The notes under the pieces are model-generated. The model was not told the origin of the DNA. It did no database searches and saw only the letters and a list, made by a program, of their open reading frames with translations. From TMED108 sp036166415 (GTDB lineage Bacteria > Fidelibacterota > Marinisomatia > Marinisomatales > TCS55): DNA of 11,873 nt. Below, piece by piece: positions 1 through 5,891 of the stretch. Within the stretch, counting starts at the first letter, position 1; each line of letters starts with the position of its first letter. Made by a program: the position numbers and the translations under genes. The DNA is taken from assembly GCA_036166415.1 (NCBI GenBank), contig JAYZHP010000063.1, forward strand, positions 1 through 11,873, in the 5' to 3' direction.

Positions 1-312
1 ACAAAAAGAGTTATTGAATGGTCATACCCAATGCAAATCACTTTCCATAAAGCAATTGATTATAGTAATAATTTTTTTGATGATATAGAGTCATTAATTA
101 ATTTAGGTGGAATTGATAGTATTCTCACATCAGGTAAAGCTTCAACTGCCCAAGCTGGATCAGGTATTATAAAGGACGTAATAAAAAATTATGGAGAGGA
201 TATTAAAATAATCTCAGCTGGTAAAATCACTGATAAAAATTTAAATAATATTCATAGGTTAATTAATGGAAAATATTATCATGGAAAAAATATTTTAGGT
301 AATCTCTCCTGA
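1..312 (+). CDS. cutC: CutC-family protein, 3' fragment (5' end outside window)
   Basis: The reading frame is open from base 1 and ends at a TGA at 310-312, so about the last 103 residues are seen. The ATG at 31 is internal, because the frame continues upstream as TKRVIEWSYPM. CutC hallmarks are present: MQITFHKAID (family: TFHRAFD), then GIDSILTSGKASTAQAG (family: LTSG...), then IISAGKITDKNLNNI (family: xxAGxGVxxxNI). CutC is a TIM-barrel cytoplasmic protein historically linked to copper homeostasis; its biochemical role is poorly settled. Compared with E. coli CutC as I recall it, the tail is about 35 residues shorter and ends soon after the YYHGKN segment that aligns with the EVHSSAG region. 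This is either a short-tailed family variant or a mild truncation. It converges on metG with a 6-nt gap. Confidence 0.82.
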   Translation, partial: TKRVIEWSYPMQITFHKAIDYSNNFFDDIESLINLGGIDSILTSGKASTAQAGSGIIKDVIKNYGEDIKIISAGKITDKNLNNIHRLINGKYYHGKNILGNLS

Positions 313-318
313 ATATTA

Positions 319-1815
319 TTAGGAAGTTTCAATACGTGGAAAGAGAGGTTTGTGCTCTTTTATTCCATCGCCAACAGTCAAACCGCCCCATTGAATATTA
401 TGATCACTTACATTAAAAATATCAAGAATAGTTTGAGTTCTATTTGGCATTATTGGGGATAAAATTAAAGCAACGATACGCAAGGATTCCGCTGCAGTAA
501 ACAATACCCTTCCTGCAGTACTTAAATCTGTTTTAACTGTTTTCCATGGGGCTGTGATTTCAAGGTATTTATTTACTTTTCTGATAAATTGAAAAGTATG
601 CTCAATTGCATCATTTATTTTCATCTCATCAAATAAATTTGATACAGAATCAATCGCTTCTTTAGCGCTTTCCTTAATCACCGCTCCATTTTCTGAAATA
701 TCTTCACCTTCTGGTAATTGTCCATTAAAAAATTTATTAATTAGATTTGTTACCCTACTTAATAAGTTGCCAAAATCATTTGCAAGGTCGCTATTGTAGC
801 ATTTTATAAAAGAATCCATGCTAAAATTGGAATCTTGACCAAGAACCATTTCCTTCATCAAATAGAACCTAACAGGATCAACGCCATAGGCTTCGATTAG
901 TTCTAAAGGGTCAATAACATTACCTAGTGATTTACTCATCTTTGATTGATCGCTCAGCCACCATCCATGCGCAAAAATGCTTTTAGGTAATTTGATTCCT
1001 GCAGACATTAGTATTGTGGGCCAATAAACTGAATGAGTGGTTAATATATCTTTACCGATTAAGTGATAATTAACTGGCCAATAAGTATTATATTTTTGCT
1101 CATCAGTATTTAGCCCTATTGCTGATATATAATTAATAAGAGCGTCAAACCACACGTAGGTAACATAATCATTATCGAAAGGTATTTCAATACCCCAATT
1201 CAAACGAGATTTTGGACGCGAAATGCATAAATCTTCTAAAGGTGATTTTAAGAATCCAAGTACTTCATTTTTTCGATGTTTTGGTTGAATGAAATTGGGA
1301 TTATCTTCAATATATTTTGTCAACTTATCTTGATATTTTGACATTTTAAAAAAATAATTTTTCTCTTTCAATTCTTTTATATCTCGAAAGTCTCCAGATT
1401 CAGCTTCTTTATCAGTAATAAATCGCTCTTCAGATACTGAATAAAGACCTTCATAACTATCTTCATATATATCTCCATTATCATAAACTTTTTGAAGAAT
1501 AAGCTTTACAATATCTGAATGGCGTTTTTCTGTAGTGCGAATAAAATCATCATAGCTTATATGGAGCTTATCCCAAAGCTTTGCAAATCTTGGCGCCATT
1601 TCATCGCAATGCTGTTTAGGAGTTATCCCTCTTGACTCAGCAGCCTGTTGCACTTTTTGCCCATGCTCATCTAAACCAGTTAGGAAAAAAACATCCCTAT
1701 CGTTGTTCCGATAGTGACGTGCTAATACATCCGCTAAAATTGTTGTATATGCATGTCCAATATGTGGCTTATCATTAACATAATAAATTGGAGTTGTTAT
1801 ATAAAATGGCTTCAT
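319..1815 (-). CDS. metG: Methionyl-tRNA synthetase, short form (498 aa)
   Basis: Cytoplasmic class I aminoacyl-tRNA synthetase that attaches methionine to tRNA-Met. The Rossmann-fold HIGH signature is at residues 18-21 (KPHIGHAYTT), LTGLDEHGQK at 45-54, and KMSKSLGNVIDP at 292-303. The segments NYFFKMSKYQ, ISRPKSRLNWGIEIPFD and YVWFDALINYISA match the Thermus/Bacillus-type enzyme closely. The helical anticodon-binding domain follows (DLANDFGNLLSRVTNLINKFF, then KVNKYLEITAPW). The protein stops at LFPRIETS, so the C-terminal EMAP-II-like tRNA-binding domain of longer MetRS is absent. The connective-peptide knuckle around YEGLYSVSEERF (121-132) has no Cys pairs, so it appears zinc-free. The start ATG overlaps the holB stop in ATGA (1812-1815), implying translational coupling. 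It is the last gene of the envC-holB-metG run. Confidence 0.97.
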   Translation of the reverse strand: MKPFYITTPIYYVNDKPHIGHAYTTILADVLARHYRNNDRDVFFLTGLDEHGQKVQQAAESRGITPKQHCDEMAPRFAKLWDKLHISYDDFIRTTEKRHSDIVKLILQKVYDNGDIYEDSYEGLYSVSEERFITDKEAESGDFRDIKELKEKNYFFKMSKYQDKLTKYIEDNPNFIQPKHRKNEVLGFLKSPLEDLCISRPKSRLNWGIEIPFDNDYVTYVWFDALINYISAIGLNTDEQKYNTYWPVNYHLIGKDILTTHSVYWPTILMSAGIKLPKSIFAHGWWLSDQSKMSKSLGNVIDPLELIEAYGVDPVRFYLMKEMVLGQDSNFSMDSFIKCYNSDLANDFGNLLSRVTNLINKFFNGQLPEGEDISENGAVIKESAKEAIDSVSNLFDEMKINDAIEHTFQFIRKVNKYLEITAPWKTVKTDLSTAGRVLFTAAESLRIVALILSPIMPNRTQTILDIFNVSDHNIQWGGLTVGDGIKEHKPLFPRIETS

Positions 1816-2957
1816 ATTATAACTTCAGGCTCTTTCCCTTTAAGTAGGGTTTGAAATGTTATCATCGTGTTTAGCATAAAAAGAGGCATATATAAATTAC
1901 GTGACAAGGCTTCAATGGTATCCTCAAGCAGGATATTAATTGCAAGAATATTTGCATTGGGAAATTGGCTATTAAAACTTTCAAATGAATTAGAAAAATC
2001 ATGGATCATCAAAGGTAGTTCTTCTCCGCATTTATATTTGTATGTAAGATTGATCCACATTTGAATCAAATTTATTCTAAAAATAAATTCTTGTGGCTTT
2101 CTATATGCCAACATTGAAAAATCATTGATTGAGCTACGCCACGAATCGTGTTCAAGTCTTATTAAATTATCTATTAAGCGTTGTGCCTCTTCCAAGGGCT
2201 CATCAATGCCTCTCGATAATAAATCTTTAGCTAAAAGCATATCACCATTTGATAAAATTGCTAATTGCATAGCCTTATTATTTTCAACCTTATTATTTTC
2301 AAGTAACTCTCTAATATTATCTAAAGATAACCTTGGAAAATCAATTTGTTGACATCTGCTTGTTATTGTGAGAGGTAACTTTGATTTATTGCTTGTTACT
2401 AAAATCAATGAGGTATTCATCGGCGGTTCTTCTAGTATCTTTAGTAATGCATTAGCTGATTCACTTGCTCCTTCAGATAAAAGATGTGCATCAAAAATAA
2501 GTACGATCTTTCTACCTACTGTTTGTGATTTTAAATAAATAGTTTTTCGTAAATATCTGATTGAGTCGATCGTTATTCTACGAGCGTTAGGCAATCTAAT
2601 TTTATGGAAAGGATCTTTACTTTTAAGCTCTATAGAATTAATAATTAAATCAAAGTCATCTTTGCTTACATTTTTTAATGGATCAGATTCAGTTTTTGAT
2701 TTTGTAGTGGTAGGAATTGGAAAAATTAGGTTCAAGTTTTCATGCTGTAATTTAGAAAATTTGTGACAAGATGTGCATGTATTACATGGTAAGGAATTCT
2801 TTATTTCACAATTAAGAAGCTTTGAAAATTCAATTGCTGTCCATTCTTTTCCGCTACCATTTGGACCAGAAAAAAGATAAGATGTACCAATTTTTTGATT
2901 GGATATAATTTTGCTTAGTCTATTCCAGATTACGGGTTGTAAATCTGTAATATTCAT
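1812..2957 (-). CDS. holB: DNA polymerase III clamp-loader subunit delta' (HolB-like)
   Basis: AAA+ clamp-loader subunit that helps load the beta sliding clamp on DNA. Numbered from the ATG at 2957, it shows a P-loop-like GPNGSGKEW (31-39), a zinc module C50-x7-C58-x2-C61-x2-C64, Walker B-like IVLIFDAH (about 151-158), the LLKILEEPP segment (172-180) and a sensor-1-side SRC motif (200-202). The Ser/Thr after the P-loop lysine is Glu, so ATP hydrolysis is doubtful; delta' is non-hydrolysing in E. coli. The C-terminal third is the helical collar domain and is poorly conserved. I chose the ATG at 2957 because it gives a 4-nt ATGA overlap (2954-2957) with the envC stop, as at the metG junction. 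An in-frame TTG at 2972 would add five residues. DnaX also has this core but is longer and has a canonical GKT/S P-loop. Confidence 0.9.
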   Translation of the reverse strand: MNITDLQPVIWNRLSKIISNQKIGTSYLFSGPNGSGKEWTAIEFSKLLNCEIKNSLPCNTCTSCHKFSKLQHENLNLIFPIPTTTKSKTESDPLKNVSKDDFDLIINSIELKSKDPFHKIRLPNARRITIDSIRYLRKTIYLKSQTVGRKIVLIFDAHLLSEGASESANALLKILEEPPMNTSLILVTSNKSKLPLTITSRCQQIDFPRLSLDNIRELLENNKVENNKAMQLAILSNGDMLLAKDLLSRGIDEPLEEAQRLIDNLIRLEHDSWRSSINDFSMLAYRKPQEFIFRINLIQMWINLTYKYKCGEELPLMIHDFSNSFESFNSQFPNANILAINILLEDTIEALSRNLYMPLFMLNTMITFQTLLKGKEPEVII

Positions 2958-4147
2958 CTCTTTTTCAACCAACTCTCGGGGTTCAGCTTTTTCCCCTCAC
3001 CCCAAATTTCAAAATGAAGCTGTGAGCCATTGATTGAGCCAGAGTCACCCATATATGCAATAACATCTCCACTGTTTACTTGACTATCTACATTAGTTTC
3101 AACATTTGTTACATGACTATAAACCGTATAAAACCCGCTTCCATGATCGATAATAATAGTTGTACCATATCCCCGTATAAAGGTTATAGTGGTTACCACA
3201 CCGCCAAGGACGGTTTTTATTTCTGAGCCAGGTTTTCCCTTAATATCTATCCCTGGGTTCTCTGTTGTCGTTTTTAGTTTTGGGTTCCATTGTCTGCCAA
3301 ATTTTGCTGAAATTCTTCCTTCAGCAGGCCATGCTAACTGTCCTTTTAATTTTGGAAACTCTTTTGACTGAAGAGCCATTTGCTGCTTACGAATCCTCTC
3401 TTCTCTTTCAATTCGTGCAATATCTTCTCTGATTTTATTAATAATTACTTCCAACTGATTCATTCCCGCCTGCTTTTCCGACAAATAATTTGTTAATTCT
3501 TTTTTACTCTTTCTAATCCGAGTTAGCTCGCGTTGCTCTTTTTTCTTCTTTGATCTTACTTGGGATAAGGTTTGCTCTCTTTCGCGTTTTAAATATCTCT
3601 TTTTTCTCAATGCAGACTCAAGGCTAAGTTTCTGCTTGCCAACTTCAATCAATAGTGATCGTATAGTATCATGAGTTTCTCTATCTATCTTTGATATTAT
3701 TTTCAAATATTTAGAACGATAAATTGCCTGTCTCCATGAGGTTGAGCTAAGCACTCTCTCTAAATTTGAAATTTGACCCTTTTTATACATCGATGATAAT
3801 CTTTTAGCATATAACTTTCGAAGTTCTTCTAGGTTATTTTCACTTTCATTAATTTTTCTTTCCATCCTTGAAATATCTGCTTGAAGAAGCTTCTCTTCTT
3901 TTGCTAGTTCTTTTAACAGTTTTTGGAGTAAGCCAATTTCTTCTGAAAGATTGCTTACTTTCCTTACAGATGATTTTTCTTTTTTATTCTCAGATTTAAT
4001 ACGTTTTTTTGTAGTCTCGATTTCATCTTTTAAAGATTGTATAGCGCTATTTTGCGCTTTTAACTCTCTTTCAAAATCTCTTTGTGATCTCTGAGAAAAT
4101 GCTAAGCAAATAAATGCAATTGAAATGATAAAAATTCTAATAATCAT
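2954..4147 (-). CDS. envC: EnvC-like murein hydrolase activator: coiled coil plus degenerate LytM/M23 domain
   Basis: Predicted periplasmic protein of 397 aa. Residues 1-18 form a signal peptide (hydrophobic IFIISIAFICLAFS, likely cleaved before Gln19). Residues about 20-260 are highly charged Lys/Glu/Arg coiled coil, as in EnvC. Residues about 270-397 are a LytM/M23 domain (GRISAKFG, GYGTTIIIDHGSGFYTVYSHV, GDVIAYMGDSGS, LHFEIWGEGKKLNPESWL). M23 enzymes bind zinc through HxxxD and HxH, plus a further catalytic His. Here the first ligand position is Asn297 (NPGID), and the first His of HxH is Gln376 (SQLHFE); Asp301, His345 and His378 remain. I therefore infer a non-hydrolytic protein that activates an N-acetylmuramoyl-L-alanine amidase at division, as E. 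coli EnvC does for AmiA/AmiB. First gene of a run with holB and metG. The upstream sequence AGTATA abuts the ATG and no good Shine-Dalgarno is visible. Confidence 0.88.
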   Translation of the reverse strand: MIIRIFIISIAFICLAFSQRSQRDFERELKAQNSAIQSLKDEIETTKKRIKSENKKEKSSVRKVSNLSEEIGLLQKLLKELAKEEKLLQADISRMERKINESENNLEELRKLYAKRLSSMYKKGQISNLERVLSSTSWRQAIYRSKYLKIISKIDRETHDTIRSLLIEVGKQKLSLESALRKKRYLKREREQTLSQVRSKKKKEQRELTRIRKSKKELTNYLSEKQAGMNQLEVIINKIREDIARIEREERIRKQQMALQSKEFPKLKGQLAWPAEGRISAKFGRQWNPKLKTTTENPGIDIKGKPGSEIKTVLGGVVTTITFIRGYGTTIIIDHGSGFYTVYSHVTNVETNVDSQVNSGDVIAYMGDSGSINGSQLHFEIWGEGKKLNPESWLKKR

Positions 4148-4208
4148 TATACTCTAAAGTACCTAATTGCTTCAGGTAAGGTCAATTTGATTGTTATATT
4201 TACTTTAC

Positions 4209-4238
4209 TTGTAGCTTTTGGCATCCTATGACTATAAT
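4209..4238 (+). promoter_or_regulatory. Candidate sigma70-type promoter for the cNMP-binding/AI-2E unit
   Basis: A perfect TATAAT lies at 4233-4238, and a weak -35-like TTGTAG at 4209-4214 is 18 nt upstream. Transcription would start near 4245, leaving a leader of about 20 nt that contains the Shine-Dalgarno at 4252-4258. The geometry is sensible, but the DNA is AT-rich and the -35 match is only 4 of 6. Confidence 0.4.
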
Positions 4239-4251
4239 CTAACTTCTAAAT

Positions 4252-4258
4252 AAAGGAG
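4252..4258 (+). promoter_or_regulatory. Shine-Dalgarno AAAGGAG supporting a TTG start
   Basis: AAAGGAG sits 6 nt before the TTG at 4265 and decides that start, since the next in-frame ATG is codon 44, inside the cNMP-binding fold. It is the clearest Shine-Dalgarno in the window; most other starts here lack one. Confidence 0.75.
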
Positions 4259-4264
4259 TATAAT

Positions 4265-4768
4265 TTGAAAAGCGCAAAATGGGAAAATATATTTAAGGGT
4301 TGGAATAACTCTGAAAGTGAGGCAGTTCATACTCTAAAAAAAGTGCCTGTATTCAAAAATCTTAATGATAAAGATTTTACGGAATTAGAAAAAATGATGC
4401 ATCACAGAGATTTTACTTCTGGAGATTTTATTTTTAAAAATCGCGCTCCAGGTGAAGGAATGTATATTATTATGCGGGGTTCAATAAAAATCACTATTGG
4501 TACACGGTCAGGAAATGAAAATATTTTAGCTGAGTTAAGTCGAGGAGAATTTTTTGGAGAATTAGCTCTTTTTGATGATGAGCCGCGATCAGCAAATGCG
4601 ATAGCCTTGGAGGGCTGTAAAATGCTAGGATTCTTTACTCAAGATCTGATGATCCTTCAAGAAAGAAATCCTGTTTTGGGACATAAAATCATGTTTAACC
4701 TTGGAGGGTTATTAGGAGAACGGTTAAGAAAAACAAATAAATTACTTATCAAAGAACAATCTAAATGA
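4265..4768 (+). CDS. Stand-alone cyclic-nucleotide-binding-domain protein (no DNA-binding domain)
   Basis: A 167-aa protein that is nearly all one CRP/cNMP-binding beta-barrel. The fold starts at VPVFKNLNDKDFTELEKMM (27-45), continues through SGDFIFKNRAPGEGMYIIMRGSIKI (52-76), and has a phosphate-binding cassette GEFFGELALFDDEPRSANA (94-112). Glu99, Arg108 and Ser109 correspond to E. coli CRP Glu72, Arg82 and Ser83, so binding of a cyclic nucleotide is plausible. The C-terminus is a helix (about 130-167) that ends where CRP would begin its helix-turn-helix, so it is not a normal transcription factor. It has no signal peptide or membrane segment and is probably a cytoplasmic sensor. The start is TTG with a good Shine-Dalgarno. 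Its stop overlaps the transporter start in ATGA (4765-4768), suggesting it senses a ligand for, or regulates, that transporter; this is inference. Confidence 0.9.
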   Translation: MKSAKWENIFKGWNNSESEAVHTLKKVPVFKNLNDKDFTELEKMMHHRDFTSGDFIFKNRAPGEGMYIIMRGSIKITIGTRSGNENILAELSRGEFFGELALFDDEPRSANAIALEGCKMLGFFTQDLMILQERNPVLGHKIMFNLGGLLGERLRKTNKLLIKEQSK

Positions 4769-5886
4769 TTGAAAAAGAATCAAATTATATTCAACAGATT
4801 TATAGAATTATCCTATTATTAATTGGATTGTGGTTTGTTAATCTGATATGGCCATATATATCAGATGTAATTTTAATGCTAGTTTTTGCTTTTCTATTTA
4901 CTACAGTCCTTCTTTCTAGCGTTGATGCTTTTGAGAGAAAAATTGGAAATCGAAGTTTGTCTGTATTAGCTGTGGTTGCAATTTTGTTGGGAGCGATTTC
5001 TACATTTGTTGGTAGTTTTATATCACAAATTTCTCAACAAGCTCAGGAATTTTCTCAACGGGTTGACCAAAATACAATGGCAAAAGAATTTAAAATTCTT
5101 GGTGACAAGATTACTTCTGCCCTACCGTCATTCATGAAAAACGAACAATCTTCTTCTGATTATTTTGCGGATAAATTAACAGAGATAACGCAAGCTGTAC
5201 TTGGATCGCTTGGTTCGCTAGTTAGTACCGTTGGAAATTTTATGTTTATAGCAGTAATGGTATTTATTTTCACAATTATACTTTTATCAGAATACAATGT
5301 CTTTAAAAAAGCGTTGGTGAATTCGATACCAAACAAATTTTTTGAAGTAGGGCTAAAGCTTATTTATAATATAGAAAAATCTGTATCTAGTTATCTTAGA
5401 GGTCAATTTCTTTCGGCAGCAAGTGTTGCTGGAATGTCAATAGCGGGTCTTGTTTTATTAAACTTCTTTGGAGCAAACCTTACTCTCGTAATTTTTATTG
5501 GAATTATTGCAGGGCTTGCAAACTTAATACCGTTAATTGGCCCATTCGTTGGAATGGTACCAGCTCTATTAATAGCCTTCATGAATAACCTAGGAAATGA
5601 TGCTGCTACGGCTCATATGTTTTTAGGCACGATTCCTTCCCCGTTTTTTTCAATTGATATCATTTTCATGTTTTTAATTGTTCAGCAAATTGAGGGTAAT
5701 CTTATTACCCCTGCTTTAGTTGGAAAAAGCGTTGGTCTTCATCCTATGCTTGTTATGATTGTTCTTCTTATTGGCGGCACATTACTTGGTCCTCTTGGAA
5801 TGCTATTTGCTGTGCCTGCTACCGGAGTTATAAAAGTAATTTTAAAGGAAATAGCATTTGTAAGAAAAAATGCACATTTGCTATAA
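4765..5886 (+). CDS. AI-2E family transporter (PerM/UPF0118-type membrane protein)
   Basis: A 373-aa inner-membrane protein of usual family length. Hydrophobic helices occur at about 13-30, 33-51, 66-88, 155-175, 215-236, 239-256, 258-273, 296-307 and 327-358. A soluble amphipathic section (about 90-145) lies between the first three and the rest, as is typical. Family signatures are strong: GLANLIPLIGPFVGMVPALL (250-269) and QQIEGNLITPALVGKSVGLHP (307-327), followed by the GGTLLGPLGMLFAVPATG stretch. The family is named for AI-2 export (E. coli TqsA/YdgG), but other members have been reported as Na+/H+ antiporters or have no known substrate, so the cargo here cannot be named. It is translationally coupled to the cNMP-binding protein. 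It ends 5 nt before the convergent gene on the other strand. Confidence 0.92.
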   Translation: MIEKESNYIQQIYRIILLLIGLWFVNLIWPYISDVILMLVFAFLFTTVLLSSVDAFERKIGNRSLSVLAVVAILLGAISTFVGSFISQISQQAQEFSQRVDQNTMAKEFKILGDKITSALPSFMKNEQSSSDYFADKLTEITQAVLGSLGSLVSTVGNFMFIAVMVFIFTIILLSEYNVFKKALVNSIPNKFFEVGLKLIYNIEKSVSSYLRGQFLSAASVAGMSIAGLVLLNFFGANLTLVIFIGIIAGLANLIPLIGPFVGMVPALLIAFMNNLGNDAATAHMFLGTIPSPFFSIDIIFMFLIVQQIEGNLITPALVGKSVGLHPMLVMIVLLIGGTLLGPLGMLFAVPATGVIKVILKEIAFVRKNAHLL

Positions 5887-5891
5887 CTAGT

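Larger units (their letters stand above)
4148..4264. promoter_or_regulatory. Divergent intergenic region, envC-like / cNMP-binding gene
   Basis: This 117-nt gap must hold promoters for both directions. Rightward, a TATAAT at 4233-4238 is the best signal and is listed separately. Leftward there is a TTGACC on the minus strand (4185-4180), but no convincing -10 at normal spacing, so that promoter is unresolved. A short 5-bp inverted repeat TACCT/AGGTA (4160-4164, 4174-4178) is too weak to call an operator. Confidence 0.5.

Noticed and set aside
303..330. TCCT...AGGA pairing as a terminator between cutC and metG
   Set aside because: Only about 4 bp of stem and no following T-tract on either strand.
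1867..2352. Two forward open frames (1867-2064 and 2125-2352)
   Set aside because: Both are antisense to well-supported holB coding sequence, have no start signal and encode no recognisable protein.
3189..3371. Forward open frame of 60 codons
   Set aside because: Lies opposite the conserved LytM domain of the envC-like gene; a shadow frame.
4265..4768. CRP/FNR transcription factor
   Set aside because: The protein ends right after the C-helix with no helix-turn-helix, and no frameshifted HTH follows, because the transporter begins at once.
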